From assembly GCA_902771785.1 (NCBI GenBank), contig CACXYH010000032.1, positions 1-38,060 of the forward strand: a stretch of 38,060 nucleotides of DNA, given 5' to 3'. This document shows, piece by piece, positions 15,362 to 23,557 of the stretch (positions are counted from its first letter, which is position 1; every line of letters starts with the position of its first letter). Under the pieces are notes generated by a model that saw only the letters and a list, made by a program, of their open reading frames with translations, had not been told where the DNA came from and did not search any database. The DNA comes from an uncultured Prevotellaceae bacterium. GTDB lineage: Bacteria; Bacteroidota; Bacteroidia; Bacteroidales; Bacteroidaceae. Both the position numbers and the translations under genes were made by a program.

Positions 15362-17416
15362 CTATCTGCGCCTGCTGGCGCTGACAGCTACCTTGCCCTT
15401 CAGACCGTCCTTCGTGTAGTAGCCACCATTCTCGAAGTCGAGGTCGGAGGTCTGGTCCTTTCCGTTGTTGTTGAAGATGATAAAGGCAGGCTGGGTGGCC
15501 GACGAGTTGTTCTGCTTGGTGCCGTCCCATGTCCACTTCCATACCTTTCTGCCGTTGGCAGCCGTGCCCAGTTCCTGACAGGCCACGCCAGGCCATTTCT
15601 CATTGGCATAGGTGAAGTTGTCAGCAGGCGAATTAGTCCATGCCCAGCACATGATGGTGTTGGTCCAGGTGTCAGGAGCCTCGAAGAAGGCGCATATCTC
15701 GCCAGATTTGACCACGCAGAACGAAGGAATCTCAACGGGCTTCTCGCTCTCCTTCTGCTTCACCACATAGGTGCGGCTGATGGTGCCGCTCACCTTGCCG
15801 TCGATGAGCAAGCCCACGCGGAGCGTCGTCGTGCCCACTTCGAGTTCGAGTGCTGTGCCGCTGACGGCCTTGGTGCTGCTGGCAGTAGGCGTAGAGCCGT
15901 CGATGGTGTAGACGAGTTGTGCTCCCTCGGCAGCCGTGACGGCCGAGAGCGTCAGCTGCTGCGTGCCCTGATAGGTGCCTGAAGGCAGGTCGGCATAGGC
16001 TGTGTTGAGCGAGGTGGGCAGGTAGTAGGCGTAGTGGTAGCCTGAGAGCACGCGCGTCCACTCCTTAGCATCGATGCTGGCACCCGTGTTGCCTACGATG
16101 ACGAGCAGGCTGTTCTTGCCGTCGGTCTTGATGATGTTGGCATAGGCAGCCGTTGTTGAGAGGAAGTTCTCGTAGCTGCTCTCGTTGGTGATGCCGGCCG
16201 TTTTGCGTGCAGCCACCATCGCCTTGATTTGTGCAGGGTAGGCCAGCCAGTGCTTCATGAAGACGCAGGGCGTGCCAGGCATGGCCAGTAGATAGGCGTT
16301 GGCGGCGAGCGTGTCGCGTTTCAGAGGGTCCTGTGGGGAGTTCGAACGTTGTTCGGTGTCGTGGTTCTCGACGAAGGTCACGGCATAGCGGCGATACTTG
16401 CCGCGGTCCTGATTGGTGCTGACGAGCGGCCAGTTGCCGTCGTTCTGCTGACCCAGGCGGGCGTAGTTGCCGTTGTTCATGGCGTTGCGCACGGTGTAGC
16501 GGAACTGGAAGTCGAAGGCGGCGCTCTGGATGACTCCGTCGACGGTCGTTCCTTCTATCCAGTTTTTGATGGTGTTGGTGCCGTCCCAGCACTCGCCCAC
16601 GCTGAACTCAGGCTGGGCCGTGCTGTTGTAGAGACCGGTGTACGAGGGCGAGTAGCCCTTCACCATGTCGTAGCGGAAGCCGGCATAGCCCAGGTCGTTC
16701 TTCAGGAAGTCGAGGTAGGCCTTGACGCAGGTCTGCACGTTGGTGCTCTTGTGGTCGAGGTCGCGCATGCCGTCCCAGCCCTCGCCAGTATCGTTGTTCT
16801 TCGACAGCTCGAAGCCGTTCTGCGTGGCCCATTGTTTGGTATCGCCTTTGTCGTCGTTGGCGCAGATGTCGGTAGACACCATCTCGTAGGTGACGCCCTT
16901 GTACGTCTCCTTGGGGAAATCTACCCAGTTCGACAGATTTCTGCGGTGATTGATCACCACATCGGCAATGGTCTTGATGTTCTTCTGCTTGAAGGTGCTG
17001 ATGAGCGAGCGCAGTTGTGCCTCCGTGCCGAATGAACTGTTGTAATCATTAAACCAGTAGAGGTCGTCGTAGCCCATGGACTGGCCTCCGCAGTTGCCGC
17101 TCTGGGGTATCCACACGAGGTCGAAGGTGCCGCTGAGCTCGTCGCTCTGCTTCTCGAGCAGGCTCCATTGTGTGTCGTCGTACGAGTCCCAGTAGAAGGC
17201 TTGCAGCATGACGCCGCCGTAGTTGGCAGGCCAGCCGGTGGTCGTGTCAACTGGGGGTGTGGGCGTCACCGTGGTGTCAGGCTTCTGGGTTTTGGTCGTG
17301 TCGGTGGGTTCCACGACGGGCTTTGGCTCGTCGTTGTCATCGTCGCCACAGGCAGTCAGGCCGCCGGCCAGGACTGTGACGAGGAATGTCGTCAGGAACA
17401 GGAATGTCTTTTTCAT
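15362..17416 (-). CDS. GH13 alpha-amylase lipoprotein with starch-binding C-terminus, 684 aa (SusG position)
   Basis: An outer-membrane alpha-amylase that cuts starch at the cell surface. The lipobox LTAC has Cys23 followed by GDDDNDE, the acidic surface-export signal. A Thr/Pro-rich linker runs to about residue 62. The GH13 barrel shows DVVINH (150s), GFRYDMVKG with the nucleophile Asp250, VGECWDG with the acid Glu275, and VENHDTE with Asp353. Residues about 478-550 resemble a chitobiase C-terminal (CHB_HEX_C) beta-sandwich. The last ~110 residues look like a CBM26-type starch-binding module rich in Trp. At 684 aa it is near SusG in length, but the modules are arranged differently. It is the last gene of the locus, 27 bp after the smaller amylase. 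Confidence 0.9.
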   Translation of the reverse strand: MKKTFLFLTTFLVTVLAGGLTACGDDDNDEPKPVVEPTDTTKTQKPDTTVTPTPPVDTTTGWPANYGGVMLQAFYWDSYDDTQWSLLEKQSDELSGTFDLVWIPQSGNCGGQSMGYDDLYWFNDYNSSFGTEAQLRSLISTFKQKNIKTIADVVINHRRNLSNWVDFPKETYKGVTYEMVSTDICANDDKGDTKQWATQNGFELSKNNDTGEGWDGMRDLDHKSTNVQTCVKAYLDFLKNDLGYAGFRYDMVKGYSPSYTGLYNSTAQPEFSVGECWDGTNTIKNWIEGTTVDGVIQSAAFDFQFRYTVRNAMNNGNYARLGQQNDGNWPLVSTNQDRGKYRRYAVTFVENHDTEQRSNSPQDPLKRDTLAANAYLLAMPGTPCVFMKHWLAYPAQIKAMVAARKTAGITNESSYENFLSTTAAYANIIKTDGKNSLLVIVGNTGASIDAKEWTRVLSGYHYAYYLPTSLNTAYADLPSGTYQGTQQLTLSAVTAAEGAQLVYTIDGSTPTASSTKAVSGTALELEVGTTTLRVGLLIDGKVSGTISRTYVVKQKESEKPVEIPSFCVVKSGEICAFFEAPDTWTNTIMCWAWTNSPADNFTYANEKWPGVACQELGTAANGRKVWKWTWDGTKQNNSSATQPAFIIFNNNGKDQTSDLDFENGGYYTKDGLKGKVAVSASRRR

Positions 17417-17443
17417 ATTTGTTTCTAGTATAACGTTGTTGAT

Positions 17444-18787
17444 TTAGTCTTCGTTCTTCAGGATGAGATACTCGAAGGGAGCCAGCTTCAGCTCTTGTTT
17501 CAGGCGCACTACCTCGTTGGTCATCAGGTTGCTCACGTCCTCGTCTTTCCAGGTGTCAGGCACGGCTACGGTCTGCTCGGCGTTGCGCACGTTCACGGCA
17601 ACGAGGAAGCGCAGGTCGCCCTCAAGATGCTTCTCGAAGAGCAGCACGTTGTCGTCGGGCCAGGCCGTCAGCTGACCTTTGCGCAGCGAGGGCTGAGTGT
17701 TGTAGAGTGCAATGAGCTGCTGGTACTCTTGATAGATTTCAGGCTTGGCCGTCCAGTCGACGGGCACGTAGCGGAAGAAGTTGATGGGCGAGGGATAGCC
17801 CACCTCCTGTGAACCGTAGATGAGGGCTCCGCCGTGGGGGAAGATGCTGGCCACGTAGGCAGCCATCGCACCACGGTCGTTGGTAAATTCGACGCAGGGT
17901 GTCACTTCGGTAGAATGGTCGTGGTTGGTGGTGAAGCGCAACTTGACCTTGCCGGCCGGCAGACTGTCGTATTCGGCCTTGTCGGCAGCAATGAGGTTGC
18001 TGGCGGGACGGCCGTCGCGGAATACGTGGACGAGCGAGTCCTTGTAGTCCCAGCCGTAGTTCATGTCGAAGCCGCCCACGGTGAAGTTGTCAGAGCGCTT
18101 GCCCTCGGCCAGCATCACGATATGGCGAGGAGCGGCAGCAGCGCGCAGCGTGTCGATAGCTTCTTTCCAGAAGTCGGCAGGTACGCCGTCGGCCACGTCG
18201 CAGCGGAAACCGTCGATGCCCACTTCGATAACCCAGAACTTCATGGCGTCGATCATGGCAAGGCGCATGTCGCGGTTGTCATAGTTCAGGTCGGCCACGT
18301 CGTACCAGTCCCAGGGACGCGGATGAATGATGGTGTCAGTCTCAGCATCGTGGGTGTACCAGTCAGGATGGGCTTTCAGCCAGGGGTGATCCCAGGCCGT
18401 GTGGTTGGCCACCCAGTCGAGTATGATGCCCATCTGATGCTCGTGGCACACGCGGACAAGGTTCTTGAAGTCGTCGATGGTGCCGAACTCAGGTGCAATA
18501 GCCTTGTAGTCGCTGATGCAGTAGGGCGAGTTCTTGCCTTTCTCGATGCCGATGGGGTAGATGGGCATGACCCACATCACGTTGACGCCCAGGGCGCGAA
18601 TGCTGTCGATGCGCGCGGCTACGGCGTTGAGCGAATGGTCGGGCGCGAACACGCGAGGATTGACCTGATACATGGCAATGTCGTCGACAGCCGGCATTGT
18701 AAATTCGTTGTCTGTGGTCTTCGGCTGCGGATTGCAGGCGGTGAGCGTCAGAATGACTGCGCTAATCACGAATAATAGCTTCTTCAT
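17444..18787 (-). CDS. GH13 alpha-amylase-type lipoprotein, compact, 447 aa
   Basis: A short GH13 enzyme with only the catalytic barrel and a small C-terminal sheet. Conserved regions are DWVANHT (I), GFRCDVADG with Asp197 (II), VMLAEGKR with Glu228 (III) and FTTNHDHS with Asp290 (IV). The signal peptide ends in LTAC with Cys18. The mature start CNPQPKTTDN lacks acidic residues next to the cysteine, unlike its neighbours, which suggests it faces the periplasm. There it could cut imported maltooligosaccharides. It is the first gene after a promoter at 18842-18872 and shares a transcript with the large amylase. Maltogenic amylase or neopullulanase activity is possible. Confidence 0.88.
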   Translation of the reverse strand: MKKLLFVISAVILTLTACNPQPKTTDNEFTMPAVDDIAMYQVNPRVFAPDHSLNAVAARIDSIRALGVNVMWVMPIYPIGIEKGKNSPYCISDYKAIAPEFGTIDDFKNLVRVCHEHQMGIILDWVANHTAWDHPWLKAHPDWYTHDAETDTIIHPRPWDWYDVADLNYDNRDMRLAMIDAMKFWVIEVGIDGFRCDVADGVPADFWKEAIDTLRAAAAPRHIVMLAEGKRSDNFTVGGFDMNYGWDYKDSLVHVFRDGRPASNLIAADKAEYDSLPAGKVKLRFTTNHDHSTEVTPCVEFTNDRGAMAAYVASIFPHGGALIYGSQEVGYPSPINFFRYVPVDWTAKPEIYQEYQQLIALYNTQPSLRKGQLTAWPDDNVLLFEKHLEGDLRFLVAVNVRNAEQTVAVPDTWKDEDVSNLMTNEVVRLKQELKLAPFEYLILKNED

Positions 18788-18841
18788 AACAAATACGTGT
18801 TGAGTTTATAAGTCGGTGTATGCAGTTTTATGTTATCGCTG

Positions 18842-18872
18842 CGAAATTACTAAAATTATCCATACCTGCAAA
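18842..18872 (-). promoter_or_regulatory. Promoter of the two-amylase unit
   Basis: On the minus strand TTTG (18872-18869), 19 bp, then TAATTTCG (18849-18842), which differs from TAnnTTTG by one base. It gives a leader of roughly 50 nt before the ATG at 18787. Confidence 0.6.
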
Positions 18873-18902
18873 AACATGACGGATAATAGCGCAGAAACGG
18901 CT

Positions 18903-18918
18903 GTGCAATCGGTTACAT
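18903..18918. promoter_or_regulatory. Degenerate LacI-type operator upstream of amylases
   Basis: GTGCAATCGGTTACAT matches 12 of 16 positions of the perfect palindrome found at 26681 and 32911, including the central CG. Its centre is 61.5 bp from the first base of the amylase -7 box, the same distance as at the other starch promoters. Confidence 0.55.
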
Positions 18919-18951
18919 TGTCGATGACTTAATCAGCGAAAAATGAAAAGA

Positions 18952-18979
18952 GGCAGGCCTGCGTAATGACAGGTCTGCC
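18952..18979 (-). terminator. Terminator after susF-like gene
   Basis: GGCAGGCCTG pairs with CAGGTCTGCC (one G-U). On the minus strand the hairpin is followed by CTCTTTTCATTTTT. It separates the susCDEF unit from the amylase promoter. Confidence 0.7.
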
Positions 18980-19008
18980 TTCTTGATTGAGTGTAATTTG
19001 ACGCAGAC

Positions 19009-20760
19009 TTATTGCACCGTGCAGTAAATCTTGTCAGCATTCTTGCGGGTAGGATAGAGCTTGATGGTAGTTCCTACTGCGGTGAGATTGGCACCATTGG
19101 CTACCAGATCGTCGAGCGTGTCGCCACCCAGGTTGATGCCCCAATCGGCATTGATACGGAACTTCCAGCCACCAGCAGTCACGCCGGGATTAGTTGCCTC
19201 AAAGCAGTAGTCGGTAGCATTCCACGTCATTTCTGCATCGGCACTCCAGCCGTTGAAGTCGCCGATGATGCCCATCTTCTCGACCTTGACAGCGTTCAGC
19301 GTATTGGCTGCATAGTTTAGAGTGATGAAGTAGACACCCTCGCCAGCCACAGCCTTGATGTTGCTCGTAGCTCCGTCACCACCGGCAAAGTCGCCAGTGA
19401 TGCCACCGTTGAAGGTACCCGTATTGAGCTCAGTACCCCAGTCGCCGGCAACAAGCTGGAACTTGAACTCATTACCCCAACCATTCGGGTCGGCGCAGTA
19501 GATGAAGCCTGTGTAGATGCCCTCAGTGTCGGTGAGTGCCAGTTTCTGCTCAGCATTCGACCATCCGTCGGTAGCACCGATGTAATAGATGAAGGGGTTG
19601 AAGTTGACAGCCTTGTAGCTCCAGGTCAGCTCCATCATGTTGAAGGTGACGTCGTAGAACTTAGCGCCCTCGATTGCCGTGATGACGAGGTTGCCGCCAG
19701 CGTTGTCGTAGACGAACGTACCCTCAGTAGGACCGGCAGCCAGGCACTTCGACCAGTCGCCGCCCAAACCCGACTTAGGGGTCATCTTGAATTCGATGTT
19801 GCCTCCATCCTCAGGTGCAGGTATGCGCATGGTGAAAACCGGGTTGGCATACGGGTCTTCGCCATTGTTGGTCAGCTCATAGTCGGTGTTGCTGTTATTC
19901 CAGCCGTTCAGCGAGCCCGTGAAGTAGTAGGAAGGCTCGATATTGATGAGCAGAGCAGAAGCCGTCCAAGTTTGGTCGAGCATGTTGAAGGTGACATCGT
20001 AGAAGACAGCGCCTTCGACAGCCGTGATGATGAGGTTGCCACCAGCATTGTCATAGACGAACGTACCCTCGGTAGCACCTGCAGCCAGACACTTCGACCA
20101 GTCGCCGCCCAGGCCCGACTGCGGAGTCATCTTGAACTCGATGTTGCCGCCATCAGCGGGTGCAGGAATGCGCATCGTGAACTTGGGATTGTCGTAGGGG
20201 TCGCTACCGTCGTTAGTCAGTTTGTAGGTAGTATCGGAGTTGTCCCAACCGTTCAGCGAGCCAGTGAAGTAGTAGGCAGCCTCAATCTCGGGAGCTTGCG
20301 GAATTGCCTTGATGGTGAATTCGTCAGACACCGTTACCAGCGACTGTCCACTGGCCTCATAGTAAGCTCTTACTACGGCGGACAGTGTGCGCTCTACGGG
20401 GCGCTTGCTTTTGAACACATCATCGATGACCTGTGCCAAATCGGACTTCAGCATTTCGCCGTTGTCAGTCAGATTGTAGGCCACTTTGTTGATGGTTATC
20501 GTGTAGCCCGTTGCTACGGCATTGGCATCGCTCACCGTGGGAGCGGTGATATTGCACACCTTGACGGCCTCGCTCTCGACGTCGGCCAGATTGATGGTGG
20601 CTACTTCGGTGACGGCTCCGTTGCCGAAAGCCACGGTCTGCGGTGTCTCTGGCGCAGAGGTCAGAGGACCGGCAATACCCTCGTTGAAGTCCTCGTTCTC
20701 GCAAGCTACGAAGGCAAACGAGGCCAGCAGAGTCATAGAAGCAAAAAATATCTTTTTCAT
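19009..20760 (-). CDS. susF: SusF-like starch-binding outer-membrane lipoprotein with duplicated module, 583 aa
   Basis: A surface lipoprotein that holds starch but does not cut it. The lipobox FVAC has Cys20 followed by ENEDFNE. Residues about 30-155 form a SusE/F N-terminal domain. Then come starch-binding-type beta modules. Two are nearly identical, residues 163-277 and 278-390, both opening YYFTGSLNGW and containing NIEFKMTP and SGLGGDWSKCLAAG. A third (about 391-495) and a fourth (about 496-583, IIGDFNGWSAD) are more divergent. Typical SusF proteins have about 485 aa and three modules, so this one has gained about one. It lies 26 bp after the SusE-like gene. Confidence 0.85.
   Translation of the reverse strand: MKKIFFASMTLLASFAFVACENEDFNEGIAGPLTSAPETPQTVAFGNGAVTEVATINLADVESEAVKVCNITAPTVSDANAVATGYTITINKVAYNLTDNGEMLKSDLAQVIDDVFKSKRPVERTLSAVVRAYYEASGQSLVTVSDEFTIKAIPQAPEIEAAYYFTGSLNGWDNSDTTYKLTNDGSDPYDNPKFTMRIPAPADGGNIEFKMTPQSGLGGDWSKCLAAGATEGTFVYDNAGGNLIITAVEGAVFYDVTFNMLDQTWTASALLINIEPSYYFTGSLNGWNNSNTDYELTNNGEDPYANPVFTMRIPAPEDGGNIEFKMTPKSGLGGDWSKCLAAGPTEGTFVYDNAGGNLVITAIEGAKFYDVTFNMMELTWSYKAVNFNPFIYYIGATDGWSNAEQKLALTDTEGIYTGFIYCADPNGWGNEFKFQLVAGDWGTELNTGTFNGGITGDFAGGDGATSNIKAVAGEGVYFITLNYAANTLNAVKVEKMGIIGDFNGWSADAEMTWNATDYCFEATNPGVTAGGWKFRINADWGINLGGDTLDDLVANGANLTAVGTTIKLYPTRKNADKIYCTVQ
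19585..20274 (-). repeat. Tandem 345 bp in-gene duplication
   Basis: The two binding modules of the SusF-like protein are encoded by adjacent direct repeats, about 20274-19930 and 19929-19585. Most amino-acid positions are the same, which indicates a fairly recent duplication. Confidence 0.8.
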
Positions 20761-20786
20761 TTTTACTGTTTTCTTGAAGGATTATT

Positions 20787-21920
20787 TTACTTTTTTGTCA
20801 GGACAACCTTGTTATTGCCCTCGGTAGCGATGTAGAGTTCAACCTTGTAGGTACCGGCGCTCACGTTCAGGTTCTCGCCGCTGTACTGCGTCAGGTTGTC
20901 GAAAGCATTGCCGTCGCCGTTGGCACCACCCCAGCTTACGGCCCAGTCGTGGTTCATGCGGAACTTCATCTGACCGTCGCTCAGCGTCGTCGTCACCTCC
21001 CATGCACCAGTCTCCTGGTTGTAGGTCATGTCGGTGTCGTTGTCCCAGTTGCCGTTTACGGTACCAATAATGCTGATGCTCTCCACGAGCGTTGTGCTGT
21101 AGGTCATTGCGGGATAGTCGACGTCAATCTGGTAGAAACCGGCATCCGACTGGCAGTCTTCCTCGTCGTCGGCAACGAGCAGACCCTTGTCGCTTTCCTT
21201 CTTCTGGCCGAAGTCATCTTCCCAATTGTCAACGTTCGGGCGGAACTTGAAGCCACCGTCCAGATAGTTGTAGCACTGGTACTGACCCGTGGGCAATCCG
21301 TTTTCGTCAAGTGCACTGCGCATGTAGACGGGGTCTGTCCATCCGTTGAAGTTACCCATCATGTAGATGTATTCAGCATAGCTCGGTGCTACGTTGAAGC
21401 TGGGCACTACCGTGATTTCTACTGTATTCGAGTAGATGGCTGGTACGTTGACGTCGGCCAGCGTTGCCTTGCAGCGAACGTATGCCTTGAGGCTGGCAGG
21501 AACGTCTTCTTCCTCTTCCCATCCGGCCAGTTTCACAATACCGCGATTGAAGTCACCGGCATTGATGCCGCCCTTCACTCCCTGGAAACTACCCATGAGA
21601 TTGTAGTAGCTGCCAGCAGGGATAGGTCCGTCTTCTACGGTTGCAATATCGGTGGTGAAGTTGCCGTCGAGCGAGAGCTGCATGGCATAAGTCGTGGCAG
21701 CTGTGAAGCCATAGCCAGGCTGGTTCCAAGTGAAGTTGATGGTGCTGCTCGTGCCCAGGTCGGTCAGCTGTGTGGCGTAAGCCGGGGTGTTCAGCACAAA
21801 CGTTGTAGGCAGACTGCTCGTGTCAAGGACAGGATTGCTGTCACGGTCGCTGTCGCATGCTGCAAAAAACATGGCAGCAAGGGTCATGAGCAAGCCACTC
21901 TTTATATATCTTGTTTTCAT
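20787..21920 (-). CDS. susE: SusE-like starch-binding outer-membrane lipoprotein, 377 aa
   Basis: A surface lipoprotein of the SusE family, close to the 387 aa of the Bacteroides protein. The lipobox FAAC has Cys22 followed by DSDRD. The N-terminal domain includes FVLNTPAYATQLTDLG and INFTWNQPGYG, typical of SusE. Two C-terminal binding modules follow, around residues 187-285 (YIYMMGNFNGW) and 286-377 (ISIIGTVNGNWDND). Aromatic residues in these modules would contact glucan helices. It stands 34 bp after susD and 26 bp before the SusF-like gene, giving the classic CDEF order. Confidence 0.85.
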   Translation of the reverse strand: MKTRYIKSGLLMTLAAMFFAACDSDRDSNPVLDTSSLPTTFVLNTPAYATQLTDLGTSSTINFTWNQPGYGFTAATTYAMQLSLDGNFTTDIATVEDGPIPAGSYYNLMGSFQGVKGGINAGDFNRGIVKLAGWEEEEDVPASLKAYVRCKATLADVNVPAIYSNTVEITVVPSFNVAPSYAEYIYMMGNFNGWTDPVYMRSALDENGLPTGQYQCYNYLDGGFKFRPNVDNWEDDFGQKKESDKGLLVADDEEDCQSDAGFYQIDVDYPAMTYSTTLVESISIIGTVNGNWDNDTDMTYNQETGAWEVTTTLSDGQMKFRMNHDWAVSWGGANGDGNAFDNLTQYSGENLNVSAGTYKVELYIATEGNNKVVLTKK

Positions 21921-21954
21921 ATTGTTTTGCTGTTTTTTGTTGTTCTACAATGAA

Positions 21955-23535
21955 TTAATTATAGCCATTATTCTGTGCAGCGGCCAGGTTCGGGTTCGAC
22001 ATGATGTCGCTGGCGGGAATAGGATACAAATTATACTTGGCATCGACACTATGTGGCGTACCGGCATTGCTGTTCATGCCCTTATGCGACCAGAGGTAAG
22101 TGTCTGTAGTCAGCAGGTTGAAGCGCACGAGGTCGGAACGACGGTGGCATTCCCATGCCAGCTCGCGGCCACGCTCGTTGATGATGTCATCGGCTGTGGG
22201 AGCGTTGAGGCGGGTGACACCAGCACGACTGCGCACATCGTTGAAATAGTCGATGCCGCTCTTGCCGTTGATGTTCACGTTGACGCCACCTACGACCTGA
22301 CATTCAGCCAGCATCAGATAGACGTCTGCCAGACGGAACACGGGGAAGTCGGTGTCGGGGAATGAGTTGGCATCGCTCAGCACGGAGCCGTCGGCCTTCA
22401 GGTTGTCGTACTTGATAAAGGCATAACCGCTCTGGAAGTTGCCCAGATCCTCAATCTCCTTTGTCTGACCATCGGTATAGAACTTGCCGCGAATGTCGGT
22501 GTTGCTAAACTTGTCGACAAACTCAGGAGTCAGGCGAATACCGCCCCATCCTGCACCACCGAGGCCAAGGGCTGCATAGTCCATAGTACCGCCGCACTCT
22601 GCGTTCACGATGTAGCAAGTGCCACCATAAGCCTGTGTGTTGAGGTGATCCTGATATACGCTGAAGATGATTTCGTGGCCTACGCCCAGATATTGGTCGT
22701 TATCGGCACCAAACATCTTGAAGTAGTTGCTTTGCGACTCCAGCTGGTAGCCCAGGTCAATTATCTTCTGGCAGTACTCGGCACACTTTGCATAGTTGGC
22801 CGTACCTGTGTAAACACCGGCATTCAGATAGAGTTTAGCCAAAATCATATAGGCCGTACCCTTGTCGCAACGATATTTCTCGCTCTTAGCGGGCAGCTGC
22901 TCGGCACACTCTTCCATATCTTTTGCCAGCCAGTTGAACAGGTCGGCACGCATGATGGGCTCAGGATTGGTGCCGCCCACTTCAGAATTCTCGTCGAGGA
23001 AGGGCACGTTACCGAACATATCGATGGCGTGCAGATAGCTCAGACCACGCAGGCAGCGAGCCTCGGCCTTGTACTGCTGCAACTCGGCATCGCTAGGATT
23101 GCCAATGCGGCGCATCACCTCGTTGCAAAGCGTGATTTGATAGACGATGCGGCTGAACATAGCTGATACGAACACGTCGGATGTGCTCCATTGCAGTCCG
23201 TGCAGGTTCTTAATGGTCTGGTCGTTCCAGCCAATCACAGCCTCGTCAGTAGGCAGTTCCTGCAGGTTGAACAGAGCGCGCAGATACTGTCCGAAACCGC
23301 CGTCGATACCATCAATGTCAGGTGCACCGCCAGAGCCGTCGGCAGAGCTTACGGCCAGTGCCACGTAGCACTTAGCCAGCAGGTCGCTGTAGGCCTGGTT
23401 GTCGGTCAGGCTATTCTCGGGAGTATCGAGGTTCGGGTCAATGGGAGTCACATCCAGGTCGCCTACGCAGGAAGTGAATGACACAGCTGCGGCGATAGCT
23501 GAGATAAATCCGTATTTCTTGATATTGAGTTTCAT
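21955..23535 (-). CDS. susD: SusD-family starch-binding lipoprotein, 526 aa
   Basis: The lid lipoprotein that pairs with SusC to capture and import glucan. The lipobox FTSC has Cys23 followed by VGDLDVTPIDP. The helical tetratricopeptide-like scaffold is apparent, with ARCLRGLSYLHAIDMFGNVPF and GTAYMILAKLYLNAGVYTG. The C-terminal part has FRLADVYLMLAEC and the RGRELAWECHRRSDLVRF signature of the SusD/RagB family. Length is close to the usual 520-560 aa. It starts 22 bp after susC ends, so they are co-transcribed. Starch as substrate is inferred from the amylases, SusE/F and malQ. Confidence 0.93.
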   Translation of the reverse strand: MKLNIKKYGFISAIAAAVSFTSCVGDLDVTPIDPNLDTPENSLTDNQAYSDLLAKCYVALAVSSADGSGGAPDIDGIDGGFGQYLRALFNLQELPTDEAVIGWNDQTIKNLHGLQWSTSDVFVSAMFSRIVYQITLCNEVMRRIGNPSDAELQQYKAEARCLRGLSYLHAIDMFGNVPFLDENSEVGGTNPEPIMRADLFNWLAKDMEECAEQLPAKSEKYRCDKGTAYMILAKLYLNAGVYTGTANYAKCAEYCQKIIDLGYQLESQSNYFKMFGADNDQYLGVGHEIIFSVYQDHLNTQAYGGTCYIVNAECGGTMDYAALGLGGAGWGGIRLTPEFVDKFSNTDIRGKFYTDGQTKEIEDLGNFQSGYAFIKYDNLKADGSVLSDANSFPDTDFPVFRLADVYLMLAECQVVGGVNVNINGKSGIDYFNDVRSRAGVTRLNAPTADDIINERGRELAWECHRRSDLVRFNLLTTDTYLWSHKGMNSNAGTPHSVDAKYNLYPIPASDIMSNPNLAAAQNNGYN

Positions 23536-23557
23536 AATCTTCTTTCCTCCTTATTAA

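Noticed and set aside
17834-18775. 313-codon plus-strand frame opposite the small amylase
   Set aside because: Antisense to a gene with all four GH13 regions; translation has no domain character.
18891-18907. GCAGAAACGGCTGTGCA considered as the amylase operator
   Set aside because: Only about 7 of 12 core positions fit and its distance to the -7 box (about 50 bp) differs from the other sites. The overlapping-region site at 18903-18918 fits better in both.
20949-21953. 334-codon plus-strand frame opposite the SusE-like gene
   Set aside because: Shadow frame; the sense gene fits the locus order and has a lipobox.
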